A stretch of 64,000 nt of DNA from Sphingomonas sp. ERG5 (GTDB lineage Bacteria > Pseudomonadota > Alphaproteobacteria > Sphingomonadales > Sphingomonadaceae). Numbering within the stretch: position 1 is the first letter of the stretch; each line of letters starts with the position of its first letter. Below the pieces are notes generated by a model. It ran no database searches. It had not been told where the DNA came from and was given only the letters and a program-made list of their open reading frames with translations. Where the stretch lies: the NCBI RefSeq assembly GCF_000803065.1, contig NZ_JSXI01000029.1, positions 299,214 to 363,213 of the forward strand, read 5' to 3'. Shown one piece after another: positions 34,438 through 43,068 of this stretch. A program made the position numbers and the translations under genes.

Positions 34438-35460
34438 ATGGCCACGATCGGTAATTCATTTCTCAACCTTATTGACATGTACAAGGGCGCAGGCGGTAGC
34501 GCCGCCCAGACCGGCGAAGTGATCGAAGTGCTGCGTCAGCTCAACCCGCTGATGGAAGACGCAGTGACCGCCGAATGCAACATGGGCACGGTGCATCGCC
34601 ACACCATTCGCACCGGCCTGCCCACTGTGAGCTGGGGCATGCTCTATCAAGGTATTCCGCAGTCGAAGAGCACCACGCAGCAAGTCGATGATACCACCGG
34701 TTTCGTCGAGGGTCTGTCGACGGTCGATACGCGGTTGCTCGATATCTCGCCCAATCCGGCGGCGGTGCGCCTATCCGAAGGACGCGCTTATCTCGAGGCG
34801 ATGGCGCAAGAGGTGCAGCGTGGCTTCTTTTATCACGACACTGTTGCCACGCCGGAACGCTTCAAGGGGCTGGCCGCGCGTTACAACAAGATCGGCGGCG
34901 TAGGTGCGGGCAACCAGATCGTCGACGCCGGCGGTTCGGGATCGGATAACACCAGCATCTGGTTTGTTACGCATGGCGACAATTACACCACGCTGATCCA
35001 CCCCAAGGGCACCAAGGCCGGCGTGACGCGTGAGGAGAAGGGTGAACAGCGTACCGCCGACGCCAACGGCAATGTCTATTATGTGAAGGAAGAATTGTTC
35101 CGGCAGCATGTCGGTGTCGCGGTGCGCGACTGGCGCTTCAACACGCGTATCGCCAATGTCGATTATTCCGACACGCTGACGGGCGCGGTCGATCTCTACA
35201 AGTTCATGCGTCAGGCTTATTACAAGCTGCAAGGGCGCCGCGCCGCGAAGATGAGCGGCGACGTGCCGGCACAGGGGCGCACGGTGATCTACATGAACCG
35301 GGATGTGCTATCCGCGCTTGATGCGCTCGGCACCAACACTGCCAATGGCGCGCTGATGCTAAAGCCAATGGAACTGCAGGGGCAGGAAGTGCTGTCGTAC
35401 CGCGGCATTCCTATTCGCGAGACCGATGCGCTGATCAACGCCGAAGCGCGCGTGGTCTGA
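34438..35460 (+). CDS. Phage major capsid protein (Bbp17-like)
   Basis: 340 residues, intact. IGNSFLNLIDMYKGAGG opens the N-arm, and EVIEVLRQLNPLMEDAVTAECNMGTVHRHTIRTGLPTVSW plus RAYLEAMAQEVQRGFFYHDT continue the HK97-like core as in BPP-1 Bbp17 relatives. Position after the scaffold and before a Bbp16-like cement gene confirms the call. A 141-base gap with a REP-like repeat follows. Confidence 0.9.
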   Translation: MATIGNSFLNLIDMYKGAGGSAAQTGEVIEVLRQLNPLMEDAVTAECNMGTVHRHTIRTGLPTVSWGMLYQGIPQSKSTTQQVDDTTGFVEGLSTVDTRLLDISPNPAAVRLSEGRAYLEAMAQEVQRGFFYHDTVATPERFKGLAARYNKIGGVGAGNQIVDAGGSGSDNTSIWFVTHGDNYTTLIHPKGTKAGVTREEKGEQRTADANGNVYYVKEELFRQHVGVAVRDWRFNTRIANVDYSDTLTGAVDLYKFMRQAYYKLQGRRAAKMSGDVPAQGRTVIYMNRDVLSALDALGTNTANGALMLKPMELQGQEVLSYRGIPIRETDALINAEARVV

Positions 35461-35479
35461 GCGTGCCAACTCCCGACCT

Positions 35480-35565
35480 CCGTTCGGGCTGAGCCTGCCA
35501 AAGCTCTGTTTTCTTCTCGACCATCGAGGAGAAGAACGGTCCTTCGACGAGCTCAGAACGAACGG
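35480..35565. repeat. REP-like imperfect inverted repeat inside the phage structural operon
   Basis: CCGTTCGGGCTGAGCCTG (from 35480) and CGACGAGCTCAGAACGAACG (35545-35564) are imperfect inverted copies of the GTTCG...TGAGC...CGAAG type element scattered through many Sphingomonad genomes, with a second hairpin (TTCTTCTC/GAGAAGAA) inside. It lies in the gap between the capsid and cement genes. Such elements are host-type, so its presence suggests long residence of the phage block. Confidence 0.7.
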
Positions 35566-35601
35566 GGAGAGGACGGAATCCAGAAATTCAGGAGACAAGA
35601 T

Positions 35602-36036
35602 ATGATCATGGATGCAACCACGCTTTTTTCCAACGCCCAGGCTGTGACGGCAACGGCGGTCTCGGCCAATATCGTTGATCTTGGCGCGACCGGCACCGTT
35701 TACGGAGCTGCTGCGGCGATCGTCCGCGATATTGGCAGGGGCGCTGCAGTGCCGCTCAAGGTGACGGTGGTAGAGAGCTTCAACAACCTTACTTCGCTGA
35801 CCATCTCGGTTGAGACCGACGACAATATCGGTTTCGCCAGCGCGAAGACGGTGTGGTCCTCGCCCACTTATGCGCTGACCGATCTGGCGACAGGGGCGAA
35901 GCTGTTACTGCCGGATTCAATCCCGCTCGGCACCGACGAACGCTATGTGCGGCTGCGCTACACCATTGCCGGCACCGCTCCGACGCTCGGCAAGATCACC
36001 GCGGGCGTTACGGCAGGCAATCAGACCAATGGCTGA
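35602..36036 (+). CDS. Bbp16-like capsid cement protein
   Basis: 144 residues from ATG 35602 (AGGAG upstream). TTLFSNAQAVTATAVSANIVDLG and VTVVESFNNLTSLTISVETD, then DERYVRLRYTIAGTAPTLGKITAGV, correspond to the Bbp16 family, which binds the outside of the head and stabilises it. It follows the major capsid gene in all relatives known to me. Confidence 0.85.
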   Translation: MIMDATTLFSNAQAVTATAVSANIVDLGATGTVYGAAAAIVRDIGRGAAVPLKVTVVESFNNLTSLTISVETDDNIGFASAKTVWSSPTYALTDLATGAKLLLPDSIPLGTDERYVRLRYTIAGTAPTLGKITAGVTAGNQTNG

Positions 36037-36223
36037 GGACGACGCTATGGCGAGCAAACTGCTCAGGGCCTACACGGCGCCGCACCCGGTCTATACCGGT
36101 GGGACCTACTACGAGCCGGGGCGGGTGTTTGTGACCGGTGCGGCGAAGGGGGAAGCGTGGGAGGCGGTGTCGGCTGACGTGCGGGTCGCGGATTCGCGTC
36201 AGGGTCGCCACGTAAAGCGTTGA
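36029..36223 (+). CDS. Small phage protein after the cement gene
   Basis: 64 residues from ATG 36029, overlapping the cement gene stop by eight bases (a second ATG is at 36047). YTAPHPVYTGGTYYEPGRVFVTGAAKGEAWEAVS looks like a short beta-rich structural peptide. This is the last gene of block A; the next phage gene appears only at 62608. Confidence 0.6.
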   Translation: MAEDDAMASKLLRAYTAPHPVYTGGTYYEPGRVFVTGAAKGEAWEAVSADVRVADSRQGRHVKR

Positions 36224-36227
36224 GCGT

Positions 36228-36250
36228 CGGGGGCTGGCAACCGGCCCCCG
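36228..36250 (+). terminator. Strong stem-loop at the end of phage block A
   Basis: CGGGGGCTGG (36228-36237), loop CAA, CCGGCCCCCG (36241-36250); ten pairs with one wobble, directly after the last phage stop codon. No T-run follows, and a further CCCCCGG repeat comes next. It probably ends the capsid transcript. Confidence 0.5.
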
Positions 36251-36329
36251 GCCCCCGGCCCTCCCACGGATATCGCGAGCATATTGCATCCGTAAAGCCC
36301 GTGGTGCAGCACGGCACCCGATACAGACA

Positions 36330-37190
36330 ATGATCGAATCCCCCGCCCCCGCGCCCGAAGTCGAGGCTATATCGCTGCTCGCGACGCCCGACGTCACGGT
36401 GCGTGATATACGTTGCCGGGGTAATTGCCGACATCGCAGCCCGGAAGAATGCGCCACCGCCACCGAGATCGTCTTTCCCTATCGCGGCGTCTATGCGCGG
36501 CATCTGGGGCGTGATCAGGCGATTGCCGAGGCGAACCAGGTCGTGTTTTTCAATGCGGGGGAAGGATATAGCATCAGTCATCCGGTGGCCGGGGGTGATG
36601 CGTGCCTATCATTGGCGATCAACGAAACCTTGCTGCACGAATTGGCGCCGCGCGCTCTGTTGCACGATCATGATCTCATCGGTTTTCGACATCACCGGCT
36701 GCGGATCGATCCGCGTACCCAGGCGCTGGTCGCGTTGCTGCGTCATCGATTGCAGCGGCGATCGACCCAGGCGCTGGAGGCGGAGAGCCTGACGCTGGAG
36801 TTGGTGCAGCAGGCGCTCGGGCCGCGCACCACGCATATCGCAGGTGCGAGCATCGGTCGTCAGCGACTCGCTGATCGAGCCAAGCTGGTGCTGGCAAGTG
36901 ACCTCGCGCGGCGCTGGACACTGGCGGAGATCGCTGCCGAGGTCGGCGGATCGCCCGTCTATCTCACCCAAGTGTTCCAGCAGGTCGAGGGAGTGCCGCT
37001 CTATCGCTATCAGATGCGGTTAAGGCTGGCGCGGGCACTCGATCTATTGCCGGAATGCGAAGATCTGACCATGCTTGGACTCGATCTGGGTTTTTCCAGT
37101 CATAGCCATTTCAGTGCGGCGTTTCGCGATGCCTATGGCCGATCGCCGTCCGATTTCCGGCGCGCGGCGCTTTCTCACTCAATCCGCTAA
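36330..37190 (+). CDS. AraC family transcriptional regulator
   Basis: 286 residues. N-terminal cupin-like sensing part with several Cys/His (DIRCRGNCRHRSPEEC), C-terminal two HTH units (WTLAEIAAEVGGSPVYLTQVFQQVEGVPLYRYQMRLRLA and LGFSSHSHFSAAFRDAYGRSPSDFRR). Its stop codon overlaps the first of two nearly identical motifs that stand before the two downstream transcription units, so it probably controls the metal/hydrolase cluster. The Cys/His-rich N-terminus could sense metal, by inference only. Confidence 0.9.
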   Translation: MIESPAPAPEVEAISLLATPDVTVRDIRCRGNCRHRSPEECATATEIVFPYRGVYARHLGRDQAIAEANQVVFFNAGEGYSISHPVAGGDACLSLAINETLLHELAPRALLHDHDLIGFRHHRLRIDPRTQALVALLRHRLQRRSTQALEAESLTLELVQQALGPRTTHIAGASIGRQRLADRAKLVLASDLARRWTLAEIAAEVGGSPVYLTQVFQQVEGVPLYRYQMRLRLARALDLLPECEDLTMLGLDLGFSSHSHFSAAFRDAYGRSPSDFRRAALSHSIR

Positions 37191-37204
37191 AGATTCTGAC
37201 AGCG
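37185..37204 (+). promoter_or_regulatory. First copy of the shared CGCTAAAGATTCYGACAGCG motif
   Basis: CGCTAAAGATTCTGACAGCG overlaps the AraC stop codon and precedes the DUF4331 start by about 50 bases. Nineteen of 20 bases recur at 40402-40421 before the Tat hydrolase gene. It is a candidate AraC-binding or promoter element. Confidence 0.6.
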
Positions 37205-37256
37205 ACGGACGGTCGGTCGCGGCACAGACGGGCCTTCACAATGAGGGTCGGTCGAG

Positions 37257-38471
37257 ATGCGCAACAAGATTCTGGCGGCTGCCATGATGGCGGCGGGCGC
37301 GATGATGGCAGGTGTGGCGCAAGCCTCGGATCACCTCGACACACCGTCGGTGATCGCCGATCCGCGCGCTGACATCAGCGATTTCTACGCCTGGACCGCG
37401 CCCGACGGGAAGCGGCTGAATCTGGTGATGACGATCGTTGGGCACAGCTTTTCCGACCGGCTCGATTATGTCTTTCACATCGACAGCGGACCACGTTTCG
37501 GCAAGACGGTCGCCACGACGACCATCGTCTGCCGTTTTGCCGCCGCCGATGCCGCAGATTGCCGGATCGGCTCGGTTGACCGAGCACTAGGCGATGCGCG
37601 CTCTCCGCAAGGGCTGGAGAGCGGCAAGCGTCGCTTTCGCGTTTTTGCCGGACTGCGCGATGATCCTTTCTTCAACAATGTGAAGGGGACGCGCGCCGCC
37701 TATAACAAGGCGGTCGCCGAAATGAAGGCCGGAGCCGTGAAGGACGCGGCGGGGTGCCCGCAGTTCAGTGCCGCGGCGTCGCGGGCGATCCTGACCGAGT
37801 GGAATCACACCGCAGGCGAGCCGGGGAGCAATTTTCTCGCAGGGTGGACGCCGGCATCGATCGTGCTCTCGGTTGACCTCGATCTGATCGCCAAGGGCGG
37901 CAAGATGCTGGCGATGTGGGCTTCGACCGCTTCAGTTGCACGGCAGATCGATCGCGCTGGACGGCCGCTGACTGGCAATGCGCTGCTTGGCACGATCACG
38001 GCGGAAGAGGTGCAGAATGCGCTGAAGGAGGAGTATAACGCCGCTACTCCAGCCGGATCGACCGAGTTCGTGCCCGAGATCGAACAGGCGCTTGGCTTGT
38101 ATGACGGGTTCGACGGGCGCTGTGGCAATCAATTGCTGGCCGATGCCAAGGCACCGCCCGGGCGGCGCTATCACGCGATGGCGGCGCTCCTCGCCGACGA
38201 CCGGCTCTGGGTCAATGCCGCCTCGCACATCTGTACTCAGCTCTTTGCCGTCGAGCGCGCGGCGCTGGCGGGAGAGACGGCGCTACGCGACGATTGTGGT
38301 GGGCGGGATCCGAATTATGATTCAGTGAACGTCTATCGCTCTCTGTTGGTCAGCGGCACTCCGACCGGTGTCGATGATGGTGTCCATCACGACGAGCGCA
38401 CGCATTCCGCCACGGTTTTTCCCTTTCTGGCGGCCCCCGATGTGGGGGTGGCGCCGAAGCGGAAATATTGA
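37257..38471 (+). CDS. DUF4331 family exported protein
   Basis: 404 residues with a Sec signal (to about residue 23). SDHLDTPSVIADPRADISDFYAW is the DUF4331 signature, continuing with LNLVMTIVGHSFSDRLDYVFHID and a Cys-containing middle and end. Function unknown; it is often found with metal- or TonB-related genes. It is followed by HupE with a 4-base stop/start overlap. Confidence 0.88.
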   Translation: MRNKILAAAMMAAGAMMAGVAQASDHLDTPSVIADPRADISDFYAWTAPDGKRLNLVMTIVGHSFSDRLDYVFHIDSGPRFGKTVATTTIVCRFAAADAADCRIGSVDRALGDARSPQGLESGKRRFRVFAGLRDDPFFNNVKGTRAAYNKAVAEMKAGAVKDAAGCPQFSAAASRAILTEWNHTAGEPGSNFLAGWTPASIVLSVDLDLIAKGGKMLAMWASTASVARQIDRAGRPLTGNALLGTITAEEVQNALKEEYNAATPAGSTEFVPEIEQALGLYDGFDGRCGNQLLADAKAPPGRRYHAMAALLADDRLWVNAASHICTQLFAVERAALAGETALRDDCGGRDPNYDSVNVYRSLLVSGTPTGVDDGVHHDERTHSATVFPFLAAPDVGVAPKRKY

Positions 38472-39070
38472 GCGTGGCGTGCAAGCGATTGCGTGTCGCA
38501 GTGATGATCGCAACGGTGATGTGTACCAGCCCTGCCATGGCGCATAACGGGACAGGATTGGCGGGCGGGTTCGTATCGGGTTTTCGCCATCCGTTCACCG
38601 GCATGGACCATTTGCTGGCAATGGTCGCAGTTGGGGTGTGGGGTGCGTTTCTTGGCCGGCCGCTTATTTATCTGCTGCCGATAATCTTTCCGTTAATGAT
38701 GGTGGGCGGCGCGATGCTGGGCATGACCGGAGTGTCGCTGCCACCGGTGGAGATCGGCATCGCTCTGTCGGTGATGGGGCTGGGCGGGTGCATCGCGCTG
38801 GCATGGCGTGCGCCGGTATGGATGGCCGTAGCTGTCATTGCGATATTCGCGTTGTTCCATGGCTATGCGCATGGGATGGAACTGCCTTCGGCGGCCGACC
38901 CGATCGGCTATAGCTCGGGATTCGTACTGGCGACCGGGCTGCTGCATGTCGCCGGGGTCGGGGTCGGGTTGTTCACGGCGCGACCGGGCGGTCTAATCGC
39001 GACGCGCGTGTTGGGTGGCGGAATCGGCCTGACCGGTATCTGGTTTCTGACCATGGCTGTCGGGCGGTGA
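38468..39070 (+). CDS. HupE/UreJ family metal permease
   Basis: 200 residues, Sec-like N-terminus and six hydrophobic segments. The HupE motif RHPFTGMDHLLAMVAVG (H41, D47, H48) and the second motif FHGYAHGMEL (H131, H135) match the nickel/cobalt-binding pattern. HupE proteins move nickel or cobalt into the cell. The start is TTG 38468, overlapping the DUF4331 stop; GTG 38474 is possible. Confidence 0.88.
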   Translation: MSVACKRLRVAVMIATVMCTSPAMAHNGTGLAGGFVSGFRHPFTGMDHLLAMVAVGVWGAFLGRPLIYLLPIIFPLMMVGGAMLGMTGVSLPPVEIGIALSVMGLGGCIALAWRAPVWMAVAVIAIFALFHGYAHGMELPSAADPIGYSSGFVLATGLLHVAGVGVGLFTARPGGLIATRVLGGGIGLTGIWFLTMAVGR

Positions 39071-39552
39071 GGGATGCGGTATTGCCTGCCGCCTTGTTGT
39101 GTGCGGCGAGCGGGCTGGCTTTGTCGTTCGCGCCCAAAAGGATGGGAGTGACAGGGCTGGGGACGATTGCCGTGGCGGCCATTTTTAGCGCCACCTTGCC
39201 TTGGCCTGGGAGTTGGATCGACGCGGCGTTTTTCGGTTGCTGGATCAGTCTCGCTGTGACCGCCGCGGCGGTGCATCTGCCCGGTGGTCCAGGCGAGCGT
39301 GCTGCGATCGGATTGTCGCTCAACGTCGGCATCTGGAGCGGCGCGGTGATAGCGCTTGCCGGGACTGCTGTCGATCTGGCGCCAGCACTCACCGCCATGT
39401 TCGTCATGCTGCCTGCCACCCGGTTCATCGCGCGCGGCATGGGGATTGCGGTGAAGATCGCATCGAGCTGGTTAATCGCCATCGCCCTGCTCGCCGCGAC
39501 CCTGCAAATGCTGCCGGTCACGCCGGGCTATCTGCCCGACCATCTTGAATAG
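39067..39552 (+). CDS. Membrane protein of the HupE/DUF4198 cluster
   Basis: 161 residues, about five hydrophobic helices (LPAALLCAASGLALSF; TGLGTIAVAAIFSATLPW; AAFFGCWISLAVTAAAV; WSGAVIALAGTAVDLA; IASSWLIAIALLAATLQML). GTG start overlaps the HupE stop (GTGA), so it is coupled. No family was recognised; it may be a partner subunit of the permease. Confidence 0.7.
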   Translation: MRDAVLPAALLCAASGLALSFAPKRMGVTGLGTIAVAAIFSATLPWPGSWIDAAFFGCWISLAVTAAAVHLPGGPGERAAIGLSLNVGIWSGAVIALAGTAVDLAPALTAMFVMLPATRFIARGMGIAVKIASSWLIAIALLAATLQMLPVTPGYLPDHLE

Positions 39553-39561
39553 GATGTGCAT

Positions 39562-40407
39562 GTGAAATCTTTCAGCGCCTTGCCACTTGCCGTTCTGGCC
39601 GGCACCGCCTCATCGGTTGCGGCGCACGACTTCTGGGTTCAGCCGAATGATTATTGGCTACGGTCGCAGGTGGCGGCGTCGATGACGTTACAGGTCGGCC
39701 ATGGCCTCTATCGCCAGCGTACGCCGATTGCGCTCCGACGCATAACGCGCTTCCAAGCTGTCGCGCCCGACGGCGCACGGATTGATCTGCGCGCGGGCCT
39801 CCATCTCGGCGATGCGGCGAGCGATGGTGAGTTTCGCCTTCCCGGGTCGGGTACCTATATGCTGGTGCTGGAAACCGACGATCAAGCGCAAAGCCATTTG
39901 CCGGCGATCCGCTTCAACGATTATCTCAACGTCGAAGGACTTACCCCAGCGCTGCGCCAACGGCAGGCAAATGGTCGAATGGCGGCGGACGGATCGGAGA
40001 ATTACGGCCGCCGAGCCAAGGCGTTGGTTCAGGTGGGACCGGTTGGGACGGAGCCGGCGACAATCGTTAAGCCGGTCGGCCTGACGCTGGAGATCGTACC
40101 TGAACGCAGCCCCTATGCCATGCCACGCGCGACAACCCTGCCGGTGCGGGTCTTCTATCAGGGGCGTCCGCTCGCTGGGGCGCTGGTCAAGCTCACCGAT
40201 CTTGCGCGAGATGCCGAGCCGGTCGAGACGCATCGCACCGATGTGACGGGGCGGGCCCGTTTCGCGCTGCCGAGGCACGGCAACTGGTTGCTCAACACGA
40301 TCTGGATCCGGTCGCTGCCGCCGTCGCGTGAGACCGACTTCGAAACGGTGTTCTCCAGCCTCAGTTTCGGCTTTCCCACTGCGGAGCCAGTGTCAGGAAG
40401 TCGCTAA
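39562..40407 (+). CDS. DUF4198 family exported protein, metal-uptake associated
   Basis: About 281 residues from GTG 39562 (AGGA seven bases upstream; GTG 39556 also in frame). Signal peptide ends SVAAHDFWVQP, and the HDFWVQPNDYWL motif plus LPVRVFYQGRPLAGALVKLTD (a cobalt/nickel-importer-type Ig-like domain) are the DUF4198 marks. It is often linked with nickel or cobalt transport. Last gene of the first transcription unit of the cluster. Confidence 0.85.
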   Translation: MKSFSALPLAVLAGTASSVAAHDFWVQPNDYWLRSQVAASMTLQVGHGLYRQRTPIALRRITRFQAVAPDGARIDLRAGLHLGDAASDGEFRLPGSGTYMLVLETDDQAQSHLPAIRFNDYLNVEGLTPALRQRQANGRMAADGSENYGRRAKALVQVGPVGTEPATIVKPVGLTLEIVPERSPYAMPRATTLPVRVFYQGRPLAGALVKLTDLARDAEPVETHRTDVTGRARFALPRHGNWLLNTIWIRSLPPSRETDFETVFSSLSFGFPTAEPVSGSR

Positions 40408-40440
40408 AGATTCCGACAGCGGCAAGATTCCGACCGTGGT
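40402..40440 (+). promoter_or_regulatory. Second copy of the shared motif, with tandem AAGATTCCGAC repeats
   Basis: CGCTAAAGATTCCGACAGCG (40402-40421) again overlaps the stop codon of the preceding gene, and AAGATTCCGAC occurs twice, at 40407-40417 and 40424-40434, with starts 17 bp apart. Direct half-sites of this spacing are typical of AraC-family binding. It precedes the Tat hydrolase gene. Confidence 0.6.
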
Positions 40441-40469
40441 TGAGGAGGTCTTCCAAGGAGGATCTTTTC

Positions 40470-41495
40470 ATGACCAAGCCGCTTGCTGCTCCCAATCTCC
40501 GCCCGCGCGATCGTCGCAGTTTCCTGAAGCTGACGACCGGCGCAATAGGCACGATGGTTTTATCCGGTCTTGCCTCCCATTCATGGGCGCATTCCGGTCC
40601 GGTCAGCGCAGACTCGCTGCATGTGAAGGAATATAACCGCATTCGCCGCTTCGTCGCTTTGCCGGCCGGGCGCGTCGCTTATGTCGAGGCTGGTGCCGGG
40701 CCGGTGGCCCTTTTCCTCCATGGTTTTCCGCTCAACAGCTTCCAGTGGCGCCATGCGATCGAGCGACTGTCGATGCACCGCCGCTGCGTTGCGCCTGATT
40801 TTCTCGCGCTCGGCTACACTGAAGTCGCCAGGGGTCAGGATGTCGGGCCGATGGCGCAGATGGCAATGATCGTGTCGCTGCTCGACAAGCTCGGCATCAA
40901 GGACGTCGACCTGATCGCCAATGACAGCGGCGGGGCGATCGCTCAGTTGCTGATGGTGCATTACCCGGATCGAGTGCGCACGCTGCTGTTGACCAATTGC
41001 GATAGCGAGATCGATTGTCCGCCACCGGCGCTAACGCCCGTGATCGAACTATCGAAAAAGGGCCGCTATGCCGACGGATGGCTGGTGCCGTGGCAGGCCG
41101 ATCCGGTGCTCGCGCGATCCTCGACCGGCTTTGGTGGCATGTGCTTTTCCGATCCGACGCAACCGACCGACGAGGCGATTGCAACCTACTTCACGCCGTT
41201 GATCGCCACGCCGCAGCGCAAACGGCTGATCGAGGCCTATGCCATCGCGCTGGAGCAAAATGCGCTCGCCGGCATTTCTACCGACTTGAGACGCAGCACG
41301 GTGCCAACGCGGATTCTGTGGGGTACTGGCGACACGATCTTCTCTCCCGAAAGTCCCGCATATCTCGACCGGACACTAGGCGTGTCGCGCGGTATCCGGC
41401 GGTTGGAGGGGAAGAAGCTGTTCTGGCCGGAAGAAGCATCCGAGATCGTTGCCGAGGAAGCGCGTGTCCTATGGAACATCGCGTCCGAAGTGTGA
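40470..41495 (+). CDS. Tat-exported alpha/beta hydrolase with Asp nucleophile, haloalkane dehalogenase-like
   Basis: 341 residues from ATG 40470 (AAGGAGGA upstream). A Tat signal is present (RDRRSFLKLTTGAIG), so it acts folded in the periplasm. The hydrolase domain has LFLHGFPLNSFQWRHAI, the elbow LIANDSGGAIAQ with Asp 152 as nucleophile (haloalkane dehalogenase/epoxide hydrolase class), and ILWGTGDTIFSPE. The usual catalytic His region near the end reads EGKKLFWPEEASEIV, without an obvious His. It may have an altered mechanism. Confidence 0.82.
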   Translation: MTKPLAAPNLRPRDRRSFLKLTTGAIGTMVLSGLASHSWAHSGPVSADSLHVKEYNRIRRFVALPAGRVAYVEAGAGPVALFLHGFPLNSFQWRHAIERLSMHRRCVAPDFLALGYTEVARGQDVGPMAQMAMIVSLLDKLGIKDVDLIANDSGGAIAQLLMVHYPDRVRTLLLTNCDSEIDCPPPALTPVIELSKKGRYADGWLVPWQADPVLARSSTGFGGMCFSDPTQPTDEAIATYFTPLIATPQRKRLIEAYAIALEQNALAGISTDLRRSTVPTRILWGTGDTIFSPESPAYLDRTLGVSRGIRRLEGKKLFWPEEASEIVAEEARVLWNIASEV

Positions 41496-41535
41496 GCTGA
41501 GCCTTGGCCTATACAAGCTGGCGCGTCTTTGACCG

Positions 41536-43068
41536 CTACCTTGCGGTATCGACGCGAATGGCGTTGCCGAGGAGCAGAAGCCTGTCATCCACTGCGCGAA
41601 CAACGATGCGCACGATCGCACGGCCCGGCGGAAGATCTATCGGCACCTCGACATGCGGTCCTTCAGTCAATGCGCGCGTTACAACGATATCCTTGCCGGC
41701 GAGCAGTTCGACCCGGCTGCCCGGCGAGGCTTTGGCATCGATGAGCGCGACCAGGGGCTCGCCGGCGCGTCGCCGGAGCAAACCACCCATCGAGGCGCTG
41801 GCATTGCTTGAGCGCAGATGGAGATCGAGTAGCGATTGCCTATCGCCCGCAATGTCGACGAACACGCGGCCGCGCGCGATGCCGGTAAGGATATGTGCCT
41901 GGGAAAGTCCATCGGCATAGACCACCGTTGTCGGCCGCCCCACGGTTCCGCCAATTTCCTTGCGTGCCGTACCTTCGTGGTTGTCGCTGCCGCCGATCGC
42001 AGTGACCGGGTGCGATCCGGCCAGTGCGTCGAGCCAGAAGGGGATACCCGACCATGGTCCGTCGGCACGACCGCCAAGCGCTGCGATCGTCCCGCCATTC
42101 GCAACCTCGATTGCATCGGCGCGAGCAAGGTCGACGCCCGCCATGGTCCAGCCACACCCCATGCACGCTTCGCCGGAGGGTAAGGCGGGATGGTTGATTG
42201 AGACGATGCCACCCAGTTTGTGGACCCGGTCGGCGATCGAATTGAACGTAACAGTGCCGTTCGGCACGATCCGGTAGTCGATTGGCTCGGTGACGCCGAA
42301 GATGTTGAAATGACCGTAGAAGGTCGTGATCTCCCGCCCCGGGATCAGCAGCATGCGGTCGAAATAGGGTTGATCCTCACGCAGCGCATTCAGGTGGCTG
42401 ATGGTATTGTGTTCGGTGACGGCGACAAAATCCAGACCACGCGCGGCGGCGGTTTCGAGTGTCAGGAATAGCGGGCAGGGGACGCGCTTGCCCGACTGAC
42501 TTTCGCATGAGCCGTCACTATGCGCGGTATGAAGATGGAGGTCGCCGCGATACCAGCCGGGCCCGCGATCGATGACGGTCGCAGGCAGGGAACTCGCCTC
42601 GGGCGCTTTCAGGAACCAGATTTTCGCGGTCCAGTGCGCTGTCACGCCAGTGCGAATATTCGGCACGGCGAGCGAGAGGTGCCATATTCCGGGGTCGATC
42701 CGCCCAGGTAGATAGGACGGTGTTGCATCACTTTCCGCAATCGTGAAACTGGCCTTGTTGCCGCCGCTCGCGCCGCGAAAGCCATGCTGGTCGCGCAGCC
42801 CCAGGTCGATCACCGTCTTCTGGTCGCGGGTGTCATAATCGAACGCGACGACGAGACGCATAGTCCCGGTCGGGACCTCGAATGGCGCATCCTTGTAGCT
42901 TTGGTGATCGGCCCGAGTGATCGCGCCCTGTATCACCCGGTCGGGCGGGCGCGTCGGGATCGGCGCTGGCGCCACCTGTGCGAATAGTGGCGTCGGAGCG
43001 AGCGTCGCCGGCGCGACGATAATCGTCGCCGCGCCGATGATTGCCCGCGCTGTCGCGAACAGTGTCAA
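41536..43068 (-). CDS. CehA/McbA family metallohydrolase (PHP domain)
   Basis: 510 residues with a Sec signal. PHP-type metal ligands are clear: YRGDLHLHTAHSDGSC, VAVTEHNTISH, SINHPALP and SDNHEGT. CehA/McbA enzymes hydrolyse carbaryl-type carbamates or phosphoester-like substrates; here the periplasmic location and the overlapping TonB receptor gene suggest hydrolysis of an imported ligand. TTG start overlaps the TonB stop. Confidence 0.85.
   Translation of the reverse strand: MTLFATARAIIGAATIIVAPATLAPTPLFAQVAPAPIPTRPPDRVIQGAITRADHQSYKDAPFEVPTGTMRLVVAFDYDTRDQKTVIDLGLRDQHGFRGASGGNKASFTIAESDATPSYLPGRIDPGIWHLSLAVPNIRTGVTAHWTAKIWFLKAPEASSLPATVIDRGPGWYRGDLHLHTAHSDGSCESQSGKRVPCPLFLTLETAAARGLDFVAVTEHNTISHLNALREDQPYFDRMLLIPGREITTFYGHFNIFGVTEPIDYRIVPNGTVTFNSIADRVHKLGGIVSINHPALPSGEACMGCGWTMAGVDLARADAIEVANGGTIAALGGRADGPWSGIPFWLDALAGSHPVTAIGGSDNHEGTARKEIGGTVGRPTTVVYADGLSQAHILTGIARGRVFVDIAGDRQSLLDLHLRSSNASASMGGLLRRRAGEPLVALIDAKASPGSRVELLAGKDIVVTRALTEGPHVEVPIDLPPGRAIVRIVVRAVDDRLLLLGNAIRVDTAR

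Noticed and set aside
31200..36330. Attachment sites or integrase flanking phage block A
   Set aside because: I compared both ends by eye and saw no direct repeat, tRNA end or integrase gene; absence may only mean that the ends lie elsewhere.
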